Below, piece by piece: positions 47,207 to 56,726 of a stretch of 64,000 nucleotides of DNA. The DNA comes from Phytopseudomonas straminea (lineage in GTDB: Bacteria > Pseudomonadota > Gammaproteobacteria > Pseudomonadales > Pseudomonadaceae). The DNA lies in contig NZ_FOMO01000003.1 of assembly GCF_900112645.1 (NCBI RefSeq), forward strand, positions 434,001-498,000, in the 5' to 3' direction. How positions within the stretch are numbered: position 1 is the stretch's first letter; each line of letters begins with the position of its first letter. The position numbers and the translations under genes are program-made. Under the pieces are notes generated by a model. It was not told where the DNA came from, did not search any database, and worked only from the letters and a program-made list of their open reading frames with translations.

Positions 47207-47372
47207 GGCAGCTCGCGTACGTCAGTGTGCCAGGCGCAGTGTGGCAGAGCCTGCCAGGAGTTGCACGACCCTCGCAGCACAATGTCCAGGTCATGGCCGA
47301 AATGCCCGGACCTGATCGGTGCGACAGGTTCGAATATGGCACAATCCGTTCATTCATCTGCAAGGAGCCTCC

Positions 47373-47594
47373 ATGGCAAGCCTGGTACTGGATATCGCAT
47401 TACCCGCAGACCGCGTGCAGGCGATCTATCAGGGGCGGGCCAACCGCATTCAGGCGCTGAGCCGCGACGGGCGGCGAGTCAGCATTCCGGCTCACCATTT
47501 CCGGACGTTTCTGACCCACGCCGGTATCCATGGTTCCTTCGAACTCGAGTTCAATGATGCTGGTGAGTTGCTCAGCCTGCGGCGCCTAGTCTAA
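47373..47594 (+). CDS. DUF2835 family protein
   Basis: A 73-residue cytoplasmic protein; start at 47373 set by AAGGAG six bases upstream. The core (VQAIYQGRANRIQALSRDGRRVSIPAHHFR...ELEFNDAGELLSLRRL) matches the short DUF2835 family of gammaproteobacteria, which looks like a small beta-rich nucleic-acid-binding-like protein; no role is established. Its TAA stop is the first three bases of the palindromic element that follows. Confidence 0.88.
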   Translation: MASLVLDIALPADRVQAIYQGRANRIQALSRDGRRVSIPAHHFRTFLTHAGIHGSFELEFNDAGELLSLRRLV

Positions 47595-47896
47595 GAGCCT
47601 ATTCGCGATCTGCTGCGCGTCGGCGCTACAGCGTTAAGAACAAGCTGGATTGCCAGCCCAGCGGAAAGCCGCTTGCGGCTAACGCGCTTTAGCGCGGCCC
47701 GAAGGGCGAGCGAAGCGAGTAATGCTCATTTACAGCTCGTAAACTCGTGTGCGAGCCCAGTCCGCTTGATTCGCTGCGCTCACCCTGCGGGCCAGCCGTT
47801 GGCTGTTACTCCGCTGCGCTGCGTTTCTCGCCTGTTTTTGCGGGGGCGCCTAGCTCTTGTATCGCTCTAGCTCGCTAGATCGTGAACAGGCTCTAA
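47592..47896. mobile_element. MITE-like palindromic element starting on the DUF2835 stop codon
   Basis: Terminal inverted repeats: left TAAGAGCCTATTCGCGATCT (47592-47611) and the complement of the right end (47877-47896) TTAGAGCCTGTTCACGATCT, 17 of 20 identical. Both ends carry TAA, consistent with a TAA duplication of the stop. The interior has several hairpins and a centre (47721-47746) shared with the element at 9126. It sits just upstream of the pyrD promoter. Confidence 0.7.
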
Positions 47897-47933
47897 TCCT
47901 CGCTACCGGGTGATTTGGCCGGCTATAATTCGC

Positions 47934-47939
47934 GCCTTT
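47934..47939 (+). promoter_or_regulatory. Perfect -10 box (TATAAT) for pyrD
   Basis: TATAAT 32 bp upstream of the pyrD ATG; the -35 region (TGATTT, 17 bp upstream) is weak. The palindromic element ends 37 bp before it. Confidence 0.55.
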
Positions 47940-47970
47940 CGATTTCGCCACTGCCGATCTGAGCCTGCCC

Positions 47971-48993
47971 ATGTACAACCTGGCCCGCGAGCTGCTGTTC
48001 AAACTGTCCCCCGAAACTTCCCACGAGCTGTCCATCGATCTGATCGGTGCCGCTGGCCGTCTGGGCCTGGCCGGGCGCCTGACCAAGGCGCCGAGCAGCT
48101 TGCCAGTGACGGTCATGGGCCTGCAGTTCGCCAACCCGGTGGGGCTTGCCGCCGGCCTGGACAAGAACGGTGACGCCATCGATGGCTTCGCGCAGCTGGG
48201 GTTCGGCTTCGTCGAGATCGGCACTGTCACGCCTCGGCCGCAGCCGGGTAACCCCAAGCCGCGTTTGTTCCGCTTGCCAGAAGCCGAGGCGATCATCAAT
48301 CGCATGGGTTTCAACAATCATGGCGTCGACCACCTGCTGGCCCGCGTGCAGGCGGCCAAGTACCGTGGCGTGCTGGGCATCAATATCGGCAAGAATTTCG
48401 ACACGCCGGTCGAGCGCGCGGTGGACGACTACCTGATCTGCCTGGACAAGGTCTATGCCCACGCCAGCTACGTGACGGTCAACGTCAGCTCGCCGAATAC
48501 CCCGGGCCTGCGCAGCCTGCAGTTCGGCGACTCGCTCAAGCAGTTGCTCGATGCCCTGCACAAGCGCCAGAACGAACTGGCCCTCAGCCATGGTCGCCGC
48601 GTGCCGCTGGCGATCAAGATCGCCCCGGACATGAGCGATGAAGAAACCGTGCAGGTCGCTGCGGCGCTGCTGGAAAGCGGTATGGATGCGGTGATCGCCA
48701 CCAACACCACGCTGAGCCGTGAGGGCGTCGAGAACCTGGCATTCGCCAACGAAGCCGGTGGTCTGTCTGGTGCACCGGTGCGCGACAAAAGCACCCACAC
48801 GGTTAGCGTGCTGGCAGGAGAGCTGGGCGGTCGGTTGCCGATCATCGCCGCTGGTGGCATCACGGAGGGCCGGCATGCGGCGGAGAAGATCGCCGCAGGC
48901 GCGAGCCTGGTGCAGATCTATTCGGGCTTCATCTATAAAGGACCTGCGCTGATTCGCGAGGCGGTGGACGCCATCGCCGCGGCGCGGCGTTGA
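47971..48993 (+). CDS. pyrD: Dihydroorotate dehydrogenase (quinone), class 2
   Basis: A 340-residue class-2 enzyme. N-terminal membrane-association helix ([20 protein letters not shown]), FMN barrel with [10 protein letters not shown] (about 60-69), IVNRMGFNN region, and the catalytic serine in [14 protein letters not shown] (S175 area). It oxidises dihydroorotate to orotate with ubiquinone as acceptor at the inner membrane, in pyrimidine synthesis. Confidence 0.97.
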   Translation: MYNLARELLFKLSPETSHELSIDLIGAAGRLGLAGRLTKAPSSLPVTVMGLQFANPVGLAAGLDKNGDAIDGFAQLGFGFVEIGTVTPRPQPGNPKPRLFRLPEAEAIINRMGFNNHGVDHLLARVQAAKYRGVLGINIGKNFDTPVERAVDDYLICLDKVYAHASYVTVNVSSPNTPGLRSLQFGDSLKQLLDALHKRQNELALSHGRRVPLAIKIAPDMSDEETVQVAAALLESGMDAVIATNTTLSREGVENLAFANEAGGLSGAPVRDKSTHTVSVLAGELGGRLPIIAAGGITEGRHAAEKIAAGASLVQIYSGFIYKGPALIREAVDAIAAARR

Positions 48994-49003
48994 ATCGCAG
49001 ATA

Positions 49004-49029
49004 ATAAAAAGGGCTCCCTTGGGGAGCCC
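49004..49029 (-). terminator. Terminator for rmf
   Basis: On the minus strand GGGCTCCC (complement of 49022-49029) and GGGAGCCC (complement of 49011-49018) form a stem followed by TTTTT (49006-49010 complement). Confidence 0.8.
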
Positions 49030-49089
49030 CTGGGCTTGCGCCCGCCGCTCGGATGGAGCGTGCTTGGTGAAGTCGGTAGGTCCCTGGCG

Positions 49090-49305
49090 TTAGCCGACTG
49101 CGCGAAGTTCGTTGAGTCGATGAATACCGGCAGCGCCGGTCAAACCGTCCCAGTTGTCACCGCGGCCTTCACGCCAGCCATTGAGCCAGGCTTGACGCAC
49201 GGACGGAAGAGTGAAAGGACACAGCTCGCGGGATTTACCACTGATACCGTACTGATAGCCGCGCAAAAATGCTTTTTCTAACGGATCACGCTTAAGTCTT
49301 CTCAT
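49090..49305 (-). CDS. rmf: Ribosome modulation factor
   Basis: A 71-residue basic protein matching Rmf throughout (KRDPLEKAFLRGYQYGISGKSRELCPF...RQAWLNGWREGRGD). Rmf dimerises 70S ribosomes into inactive 100S particles in stationary phase. On the minus strand, with its terminator at 49004. Confidence 0.96.
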   Translation of the reverse strand: MRRLKRDPLEKAFLRGYQYGISGKSRELCPFTLPSVRQAWLNGWREGRGDNWDGLTGAAGIHRLNELRAVG

Positions 49306-49412
49306 AGGGTGTTGCCCTCACTTGTTGACTGTTTTATGTCCCGTTGACCTCCAGGAGGTCAGGCAGAAGGTCTGCCGTTGGAGTCCGCTGCCGGCGTCGC
49401 GAGCCTCCATGT

Positions 49413-49435
49413 GCCATCGTCGTTGCGACGACGGC
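49413..49435. other. Hairpin in the rmf-rlmKL intergenic region
   Basis: GCCATCGTCG (49413-49422) pairs with CGACGACGGC (49426-49435) with a 3-base loop; it is 108 bp upstream of rmf and would lie in its leader. The remaining gap (49306-49730) has no ORF worth calling; it carries promoters for rmf and, AT-rich near 49620-49680, for rlmKL. Confidence 0.4.
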
Positions 49436-49730
49436 CTGGGTAGATTTCTATCGAATGCACGGGGCGCTGTGAATGATCGATTTGTCATAAGGACGTAACG
49501 CTTTTGAGGGTGAGGCCATAAGGTGATTTGGCGACAGCCAAAGTGACCGTGCAAACCCGCGCAGTTACTGGGCCTCGCGAAATCTGCTGGTGATTTGCCA
49601 TCGTGAATGGCTATCGATTGCAGCTGCAATTTATTCGGACGAAGGGTCGCATTGCGACTTCTTGTCACTTATTTTTGGTTGCGCCCACCGTTGGGCCAAC
49701 CCATTACCGCCTTCGGGCACTGGATCTATG

Positions 49731-51977
49731 ATGTCGGACCAACACGAACTCTTCCTCACGTGCCCCAAGGGGCTCGAAGGCCTGCTGCTCGAGGAAGCCA
49801 AGGCGCTGGGCCTGGATGAGGCTCGCGAGCACACTTCGGCCATTCGTGGCACGGCCAGTATGGAAACCGCTTATCGGCTGTGTCTGTGGTCGCGTCTGGC
49901 CAACCGCGTGCTGCTGGTGCTGGCACGTTTCCCGGTGCGCGATGCCGAGACCCTTTATGAAGGTGTGCTCAATGTCGACTGGTTCGAGCACCTGGAACCC
50001 AGTGGCAGCCTCGCGGTGGAGTTCAGTGGCCACGGCTCAGGCATCGACAACACCCATTTCGGCGCCCTTAAGGTCAAGGATGCCATCGTCGACAAGCTGC
50101 GCCAGGCCGATGGCACGCGTCCGTCGGTGGACAAGCTCAACCCGGACTTACGCGTGCACCTGCGCCTGGATCGCGGCGAAGCGATCCTGTCACTGGATCT
50201 CTCCGGTCACAGCCTGCATCAGCGTGGTTATCGCCTGCAGCAAGGTGCGGCGCCATTGAAAGAAAACCTGGCCGCGGCCGTGCTGATCCGCGCCGGCTGG
50301 CCGCGTATCGCCGCCGAGGGCGGTGCCCTGGCGGACCCGATGTGCGGTGTGGGCACCTTTCTGGTCGAAGCGGCGATGATCGCCGCCGATATCGCCCCGA
50401 ACCTGACGCGCGAGCAGTGGGGCTTCAGCAACTGGCTGGGTCACGTACCGGCCACCTGGAACCGCCTGCGTGCCGAAGCCGAGGAGCGCGCGGCAGCCGG
50501 TATGGCCAAGCCGCCATTGTGGATTCGCGGCTACGAGGCCGACCCGCGGCTGATCCAGCCGGCGCGCAACAATATCGACCGCGCTGGGCTAAGCGATTGG
50601 ATCAAGGTCTATCAGGGCGAAGTGGCAACCTTCGAGCCGCGCCCGGACCAGAATCAGAAAGGCCTGGTGATCAGCAACCCGCCCTATGGCGAGCGCCTGG
50701 GCGACGAAGCGAGCCTGTTGTATCTCTATCAGAACCTCGGCGAGCGCCTGCGCCAGGCGTGCATGGGCTGGGAGGCGGCGGTGTTCACCGGTGCGCCCGA
50801 CCTGGGCAAGCGCATGGGCATCCGCAGCCACAAGCAGTACTCGTTCTGGAACGGCGCGCTGCCGTGCAAGCTGTTGCTGATCAAGGTGCAGCCCGAGCAG
50901 TTCGTCACTGGCGAGCGCCGCACGCCCGAGCAGCGTGAGCGCGAACGTGAGCAGAACGAGCTGCAGGCCGAGGCGCCAAAGCTCAACCGCAACGGCAATC
51001 CGATCAAGCCCGCGCCGGCACCGGTCGAGCAGGCACGCTTGAGCGAGGGCGGGCAGATGTTCGCCAATCGCCTGCAGAAGAACCTCAAGCAGCTCGGCAA
51101 GTGGGCGCGGCGCGAAGGCGTCGACTGCTACCGCCTGTACGATGCCGACATGCCCGAATACGCCCTGGCCGTCGACCTGTACCACGATTGGGTGCATGTG
51201 CAGGAATATGCCGCACCGCGCTCGATCGACCCGGAGAAAGCCCAGGCGCGCCTGTTCGATGCCTTGGCGGCGATTCCCCAGGCGCTCGGTATCGACAAGA
51301 GCAAGGTGGTGATCAAGCGTCGCGAGCGCCAGAGCGGTACCAAGCAGTACGAGCGCCAGGCGGCCCAGGGCCAGTTCATGGAGGTGAAGGAGGGCGGCAT
51401 CAAGCTGCTGGTCAACCTCACCGACTACCTGGACACCGGCCTGTTCCTTGACCACCGCCCGCTGCGCCTGCGTATCCAGAAAGAGGCGGCCGGCAAGCGC
51501 TTCCTCAATCTGTTCTGCTACACCGCCACGGCCAGTGTGCATGCGGCCAAGGGTGGCGCGCGCAGTACCACCAGCGTCGACCTGTCGAAGACTTACCTGG
51601 ACTGGGCACGGCGCAACCTGTCGCTCAACGGATTCTCGGACAAGAACCGTCTGGAGCAGGGCGATGTGATGAGCTGGCTGGGCGATGATCGTGGCGAGTA
51701 CGACCTGATCTTCATCGATCCGCCGACCTTCTCCAACTCCAAGCGCATGGAAGGGGTGTTCGACGTGCAGCGCGACCACGTCCAGTTGTTGGACATGGCC
51801 ATGGCGCGCCTGGCGCCGGGTGGCGTGCTGTACTTCTCCAACAACTTCCGCAAGTTCCTGCTCGACGAGCAGTTGCCGGCCCGTTATCGGGTCGAGGAAA
51901 TCAGCGCCGAGACCATCGACCCGGACTTCGCTCGCAACGCCAAGATCCACCGTGCCTGGAAGATCATGGCGAAGTAA
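49731..51977 (+). CDS. rlmL: Bifunctional 23S rRNA methyltransferase RlmKL (m2G2445 / m7G2069)
   Basis: A 748-residue fusion protein: THUMP domain (about 40-160), first SAM methyltransferase with NPPYGERLG (about 315-323; m2G2445), a low-complexity linker (about 415-445; QREREREQNELQAEA...), and a second methyltransferase with DPPTFSNSK (about 663-671; m7G2069). The start MSDQHELFLTCPKG is the second of two adjacent ATGs (49728/49731). Confidence 0.95.
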   Translation: MSDQHELFLTCPKGLEGLLLEEAKALGLDEAREHTSAIRGTASMETAYRLCLWSRLANRVLLVLARFPVRDAETLYEGVLNVDWFEHLEPSGSLAVEFSGHGSGIDNTHFGALKVKDAIVDKLRQADGTRPSVDKLNPDLRVHLRLDRGEAILSLDLSGHSLHQRGYRLQQGAAPLKENLAAAVLIRAGWPRIAAEGGALADPMCGVGTFLVEAAMIAADIAPNLTREQWGFSNWLGHVPATWNRLRAEAEERAAAGMAKPPLWIRGYEADPRLIQPARNNIDRAGLSDWIKVYQGEVATFEPRPDQNQKGLVISNPPYGERLGDEASLLYLYQNLGERLRQACMGWEAAVFTGAPDLGKRMGIRSHKQYSFWNGALPCKLLLIKVQPEQFVTGERRTPEQREREREQNELQAEAPKLNRNGNPIKPAPAPVEQARLSEGGQMFANRLQKNLKQLGKWARREGVDCYRLYDADMPEYALAVDLYHDWVHVQEYAAPRSIDPEKAQARLFDALAAIPQALGIDKSKVVIKRRERQSGTKQYERQAAQGQFMEVKEGGIKLLVNLTDYLDTGLFLDHRPLRLRIQKEAAGKRFLNLFCYTATASVHAAKGGARSTTSVDLSKTYLDWARRNLSLNGFSDKNRLEQGDVMSWLGDDRGEYDLIFIDPPTFSNSKRMEGVFDVQRDHVQLLDMAMARLAPGGVLYFSNNFRKFLLDEQLPARYRVEEISAETIDPDFARNAKIHRAWKIMAK

Positions 51978-51992
51978 GTCTGTTACAGCCTT

Positions 51993-52057
51993 AGCCTGGG
52001 TTGAGCGTAGCGATACCCAGGAGGCTTTCCCAGGCTTCGCCTAGCTCGACCCGGGCT
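51993..52057. repeat. Palindromic repeat downstream of rlmKL
   Basis: AGCCTGGGTTGAGC at 51993-52006 and GCTCGACCCGGGCT at 52044-52057 pair (12 of 14); the arm continues into TAGCGATACCCAGG as in the element at 29305. Confidence 0.6.
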
Positions 52058-52068
52058 GCCTCAGGCGC

Positions 52069-53547
52069 TTATCGGGCAGCGCTTTTCGGCTGCTTGTAGA
52101 GGTCGAGCAGCACCTGGTCGAGAATAACCGACGCGCCCCAGGGTTTGGGGTCGTTGAGGATCGCTACCACGGCCCAGGCATTGCCGTTGTTGTCGCGGCT
52201 GAAGCCGGCGATGGCGCGCACGTTGTTCAGGGTGCCGGTCTTGATGTGCGCCTGGCCGGCAAGCGGCGTGTTGCGTAGGCGTTTGCGCATGGTGCCGTCC
52301 AGCGCGACGATCGGCATCGAGCTGATGAACTCGGGCGCGTAAGGGCTCTTCCAGGCCGCTTCCAGAATCCGTCCCATTTCCCGGGCGCTGATGCGCTCGG
52401 CTCGGGACAGCCCGGAACCATTTTCCATGACCAGCTGCGGCGCGGTGATGCCCTTGCGTGCCAGCCATGCGCGAATCACCCGCTGCGCGGCGTGGGCATC
52501 GTCGATGTCCGCCTCGTTGCGGTTTTGGGCGCCGATGCTGAGGAACAGCTGGCGGGCCATGGTGTTGTTGCTGTACTTGTTGATGTCGCGGATGATTTCC
52601 ACCAGGTCCGGCGAGAAGGCGCGGGCCAGCAGGGTGGCGCTCTTCGGCACTTCGGCCTGACGGTCCTTGCCGAGGATGCTGCCGCCCAGCTCGCTGAAGA
52701 TCGCCCGTACCGCGCCGGCGGCGTAGGACGGATGGTCGAGCAACGACAGGTAAGTCTGGGCGCTGCAGCCATCGGTCAGCTGGCCGGTAACGATCACCCG
52801 GGTGCCGTCGAATTCTTTCACCGGGTTGTAGCGCACGTCCGGCCAGGCCGGGCATTTGCCGGCCTTGAGTACCTTGACCTGGTTGTCCAGCTTCAGGCCG
52901 GCCAGGGGCGGCTCGGCGGCCACGCTGACCTTGCCGTCCTCGGCGCGGGCGATGAAGCGCAGGGCCTTGAGGTTGACCAGCAGCGAATCCGGGGTGACCA
53001 GGTAGGGCTTGTTGGCATCGCCGCCGTCATCGTTGAAAGCCGGCAGGTCCGGTTGTACGAAGTAGCCACGGTCCAGCACCAGATCGCCGGTCACCTGGCG
53101 CACGCCATTGGCGCGCAGGTCACGCAGCATCAGCCAGAGCTTTTCCATGTTCAGCTTGGGATCGCCGCCGCCCTTGAGGTACAGGTTGCCGTTGAGCACG
53201 CCGTTCTTGAGCTGACCATCGGTGTAGAACTCGGTCTTCCACTGGTAGGTCGGGCCGAGCAGTTCCAGAGCGGCGAAGGTGGTGACCAGTTTCATGGTCG
53301 AGGCCGGGTTCACCGACACATCGGCATTGAAAATGGTGCCGTTGCCCGGGCCGTTGAGTGGCAGCGTCACCACCGATAACGACTGCTGGCCAATCTTGTT
53401 GGCCTTCAGGCTCTTGGCCACGCCCTCGGGGAGTGTGGCGTTGGTCGCCGCGTAGGCGGGCAGGGCGGTGGGCAGAACGAGACAGGCGAGGGCCAGAGGG
53501 CGGAGGATGCGCAGCCTCCGAACGGCAGGTACAACGGAAAATCGCAT
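52069..53547 (-). CDS. dacB: D-alanyl-D-alanine carboxypeptidase/endopeptidase (PBP4 type)
   Basis: A 492-residue penicillin-binding protein with a signal peptide (1-33, AYA before ATNATL). The active-site motifs are PASTMKL (S83, K86), the S-x-N of YSNNTMA (about 306-312) and HIKTGTLNN (KTG, about 427-431). It trims or cuts peptidoglycan cross-links in the periplasm. The start at 53547 gives the secreted form; an upstream ATG would add a non-signal stretch. In P. aeruginosa loss of dacB raises AmpC expression. Confidence 0.95.
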   Translation of the reverse strand: MRFSVVPAVRRLRILRPLALACLVLPTALPAYAATNATLPEGVAKSLKANKIGQQSLSVVTLPLNGPGNGTIFNADVSVNPASTMKLVTTFAALELLGPTYQWKTEFYTDGQLKNGVLNGNLYLKGGGDPKLNMEKLWLMLRDLRANGVRQVTGDLVLDRGYFVQPDLPAFNDDGGDANKPYLVTPDSLLVNLKALRFIARAEDGKVSVAAEPPLAGLKLDNQVKVLKAGKCPAWPDVRYNPVKEFDGTRVIVTGQLTDGCSAQTYLSLLDHPSYAAGAVRAIFSELGGSILGKDRQAEVPKSATLLARAFSPDLVEIIRDINKYSNNTMARQLFLSIGAQNRNEADIDDAHAAQRVIRAWLARKGITAPQLVMENGSGLSRAERISAREMGRILEAAWKSPYAPEFISSMPIVALDGTMRKRLRNTPLAGQAHIKTGTLNNVRAIAGFSRDNNGNAWAVVAILNDPKPWGASVILDQVLLDLYKQPKSAAR

Positions 53548-53766
53548 TACGAGCTCCCACAGCGGTTTGGGACAATGCCGCGCATTATGCCCCATCACCA
53601 GGCCGCCAAGGGCCGTGATTGCGGGATTTTATGGTCGGTCATCCATCCGTTGTCGGTGTGAGCGATCGAGACGGCGATCCCGGTCGATTTTTCGTCGGCT
53701 GGCAGGCATCGCCGCCACTAAACTGGTAGAGTGCCGCGCGTTATCACTCTGCAAGGATTTATACCC

Positions 53767-54111
53767 ATGGCTACCAATCGTTCCCGTCGTCTGCGCAAGA
53801 AACTCTGTGTGGACGAGTTTCAGGAGCTGGGTTTCGAACTGAACCTGAATTTCAAGGAAGACCTGAGCGATGAAGCGGTCGACGCCTTCCTCGATGCCTT
53901 CCTGAGCGACGCGATGAACGCCAATGGCCTGGGCTATGTTGGCGGCGACGACTACGGCCTGGTGTGCCTGGCCAAGCGTGGTTCGGTCAGCGAAGAGCAA
54001 CGCGCCGCTGTGGAAGCCTGGCTGAAGGGCCGCTCCGAGCTGGTCGATTTCAGCGTCAGCCCGCTCCTGGACGTGTGGTACCCGGAAAAAGAGATCAACT
54101 CCGCTTCCTGA
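53767..54111 (+). CDS. YggL-family 50S ribosome-binding protein
   Basis: A 114-residue protein of the YggL/DUF469 family, recognised from MATNRSRRLRKKLCVDEFQELGFELNLNF and the acidic helix DLSDEAVDAFLDAFLSDAM. It binds the large ribosomal subunit in E. coli. The ATG at 53767 follows AAGGA; the frame extends upstream without support. A strong terminator follows. Confidence 0.92.
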   Translation: MATNRSRRLRKKLCVDEFQELGFELNLNFKEDLSDEAVDAFLDAFLSDAMNANGLGYVGGDDYGLVCLAKRGSVSEEQRAAVEAWLKGRSELVDFSVSPLLDVWYPEKEINSAS

Positions 54112-54120
54112 TCCACGACA

Positions 54121-54149
54121 AAGGGCCTCGTTCGAGGCCCTTTTCTTTT
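54121..54149 (+). terminator. Terminator after the YggL-family gene
   Basis: GGGCCTCG (54123-54130) and CGAGGCCC (54133-54140) with a 2-base loop, then TTTTCTTTT. Confidence 0.9.
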
Positions 54150-54163
54150 GTGCCCGCCCTGGG

Positions 54164-55276
54164 TCACTCGTCGTTCGTTGCCTTTGTTTCCGATTGCTGC
54201 GCCGGCGCTCGCTCGCCTGCTGCCGCGGTTCGTAGCCTGGCGGCGTTGCGGTTATCCAGCCATTGGCGCAAGCCGTGCATCAGCAGGGCGATGAACAGGG
54301 TCAGCACGATACCCAGGGTGACGTTGAACAGGCGCACCTGTGGCAGGTGCCAGTCCTTGGCCAGGCTTTCGGCGAGCAGCACGAAGCAGGCCGTCGTCTG
54401 CAGCACGAACAGACCATAGTGGTTGGCCTGCAGGGCGCGGCTAAGCATGATCAGCGGCAGCATGATGGCGACCATCAGCGGTGGGCTCTGCAGGCTATGG
54501 CCGAACAGGATCAGCAGGCCGGCGGCCGTCAGGCTGGCCATGCTCGCCTGCAACGCGCGCACCAGGCTGCCCCTGAATTCCAGTTGCAGGGTGGTGACCA
54601 CCGCCAGGGTCAGCCAGTAACCGCGCTGCAGATGGGCCAGATTGACGATCAAGCCGGCCATGGAAACCGCCACCGTACAGCCCAGGGCGTACAGGCCCCA
54701 TTGTTGGCGAGACTGCCGCTGCGCATGCCGGCGTAGCACCTTGAGCAGGCTGATCAGGCGCGGCATGTGCGGCCACATGCGCAGGCCATGCAGGCCGCGC
54801 AAACCGAAAGCCAGCAGCATTACCCACAGCCCGCCTAGCATGAATAGCATGGCGATGGCATTAGGGTTGTTGAGCATGCTGCTGCCGTACTGGCCTTGCC
54901 CCAGGCACAGGCAGACGGTCAGGCCGATGCCCAGCTTGCCGGCCTCGGTGCCGTAACGCTGCAGCCAGGCCAGCAACAGGCCGAAGGCGGCGAACAGCGA
55001 CAGGCTGATCAGCGGGTGGGTCGCCGACCAGAAGCCCAGGCCGGCGCTGCAGGCGCCCAGGCCGGTGAGCAGCAGCATGCGTAGCATGCCGAAGCGGTGC
55101 AGCGGGTTGGCCTGGGCCGCCTGGAAAGCACCCACCGACGCCCACAGAAAGCCCGGATGGGCGCTGAACAGACCGAGCAGCAGCGGCAGTGCACAGCCCA
55201 GACCGGCGACCACCGCCGGCCCCCAGGCGGGTGGCCCGGCGTGCCAACTGAACAACTGCCTGAACACCTGGCGCAT
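54164..55276 (-). CDS. FUSC-family inner-membrane protein
   Basis: A 370-residue protein with about nine hydrophobic helices in two groups (about 20-165 and 195-345), including the central WLTLAVVTTLQLEFRGSLVRALQ seen in FUSC/aromatic-acid-exporter (AaeB-like) proteins. Likely an efflux component or a lone FUSC subunit; the usual AaeA-like partner is not adjacent. It starts 2 bp after the dGTPase-like gene ends. Confidence 0.85.
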   Translation of the reverse strand: MRQVFRQLFSWHAGPPAWGPAVVAGLGCALPLLLGLFSAHPGFLWASVGAFQAAQANPLHRFGMLRMLLLTGLGACSAGLGFWSATHPLISLSLFAAFGLLLAWLQRYGTEAGKLGIGLTVCLCLGQGQYGSSMLNNPNAIAMLFMLGGLWVMLLAFGLRGLHGLRMWPHMPRLISLLKVLRRHAQRQSRQQWGLYALGCTVAVSMAGLIVNLAHLQRGYWLTLAVVTTLQLEFRGSLVRALQASMASLTAAGLLILFGHSLQSPPLMVAIMLPLIMLSRALQANHYGLFVLQTTACFVLLAESLAKDWHLPQVRLFNVTLGIVLTLFIALLMHGLRQWLDNRNAARLRTAAAGERAPAQQSETKATNDE

Positions 55277-55278
55277 GC

Positions 55279-56610
55279 TCAGACCGGACTCGAGCGACCG
55301 GTCATTTCCCGCGCCATCTCGGTGGCGTAGCTGTCGGTCATGCCGGCGATGAAATCGATCATGCGCAGGAACGAGCGGTACAACGGCCAGTGAGGATCGG
55401 GTGCGTTATGGCCCAACAGGTCGAGAATGCGCCGATTCTTGAACGACGGCGTGCGTCCGCCGTGCTGTTCCAGCGCCGCGCCGCAGAAGGCATTGAGGAG
55501 AATTTCCAGCGTGGTGTAGGCGCCGATCTCGTGCAGCGTCTTGCGTTTGTCCTGAAAGATCTTTTCGCGGGCCATGGCCTTCGCAGCCTGCACGCAGTGC
55601 TTGGCAGGGCCGTGCATGTGCTCGACCAGATCGCCCTCCAAGCGGCCGGCAAGCAGGCTAGGCTGCTGTTCGACGAAGGCCTGGGCGGCCGAGTTGGTCA
55701 GGTGCTCGATGGCCTTGCCGCGCAGGATCGCCAGCTTGCGCCGCCGCGAATCCTGGGGGCCGAGCTGACGGTAGGTTTCCGGCAGATCGTCGCCGACCAG
55801 GTCGAGCAGCAGCGATTCCACCTCGGCGTAGTCGAGCAGCTCCATTTCCAGGCCGTCTTCCAGGTCGATCAGGCCGTAGCAGATGTCGTCCGCGGCCTCC
55901 ATCAGGTAGACCAGTGGGTGCCGCGCCCAGCGCTGCTCTTCGAGCTGCGGCAGACCGAGTTTGCCGGCGATCTGCTCGAGCAGCGGCAACTCGCTCTGGT
56001 AGCAGCCGAACTTGTGCTTCTTGTAACCCAGCGCCTCGGCGTGCCGTGACGTCCAGGGGTATTTGAGGTAGGCGCCGAGGGTGGCGTAGGTCAGTCGTGT
56101 GCCACCATCGAACTGGTGATACTCCAGCTGGGTGAGAACGCGAAAGCCCTGGGCATTGCCTTCGAAGCTGAGAAAGTCGCCGCGCTCGGCATCGCTCATG
56201 GCATCCAGCCAGCCGCGCCCCGCGGCCTGCTGGAACCAGTGGCGGATGGCGTCCTCGCCGGAGTGGCCGAACGGCGGATTGCCGATGTCGTGGGCCAGGC
56301 AGGAGGACTGCACCACCATGCCGAGATCGCTGGGCTCGCACCAGGCCGGTAGTTCACCGCGCAGCATCTCGCCGACACGCATGCCCAGGGAGCGGCCCAC
56401 GCAGCTGACTTCCAGCGAATGAGTCAGGCGGGTATGGATGTGGTCGTTGCTGGACACCGGATGCACCTGGGTCTTGCGGCCCAGCCGGCGAAAGGCGCCG
56501 GAGAAGATGATCCGGTCGTGATCCTTGTGGAAGGGGCTGCGGCCCAGTTCATCGGCGCTGGGCGCCGGTTTGCCAAGACGTTCACGGGTGAGCAGGGTTT
56601 GCCAGTCCAA
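55279..56610 (-). CDS. Deoxyguanosinetriphosphate triphosphohydrolase-like protein (TTG start)
   Basis: A 443-residue HD-domain hydrolase. The TTG at 56610 is proposed as the start: AAGGAAG stands five bases before it and the protein begins [13 protein letters not shown] as homologues do; the upstream frame has no ATG near this point and looks non-coding. HD residues are visible: RLTHSLEV (H64), [14 protein letters not shown] (H107, D108). The family (dGTPase-like type 2) removes triphosphate from dNTPs and can affect phage resistance and replication fidelity; exact substrate unproven. Confidence 0.9.
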   Translation of the reverse strand: MDWQTLLTRERLGKPAPSADELGRSPFHKDHDRIIFSGAFRRLGRKTQVHPVSSNDHIHTRLTHSLEVSCVGRSLGMRVGEMLRGELPAWCEPSDLGMVVQSSCLAHDIGNPPFGHSGEDAIRHWFQQAAGRGWLDAMSDAERGDFLSFEGNAQGFRVLTQLEYHQFDGGTRLTYATLGAYLKYPWTSRHAEALGYKKHKFGCYQSELPLLEQIAGKLGLPQLEEQRWARHPLVYLMEAADDICYGLIDLEDGLEMELLDYAEVESLLLDLVGDDLPETYRQLGPQDSRRRKLAILRGKAIEHLTNSAAQAFVEQQPSLLAGRLEGDLVEHMHGPAKHCVQAAKAMAREKIFQDKRKTLHEIGAYTTLEILLNAFCGAALEQHGGRTPSFKNRRILDLLGHNAPDPHWPLYRSFLRMIDFIAGMTDSYATEMAREMTGRSSPV

Positions 56611-56726
56611 GCGTGCTTCCTTTACCGGATACGACGAGTCGGGCGCGTGTGGCCTTGCAAAGGCGGCGCATGCGCGAATGTCCGTTAGCTTCCCTGTTCG
56701 GTCCCGCAACTGCAAGGCCGCATCCA

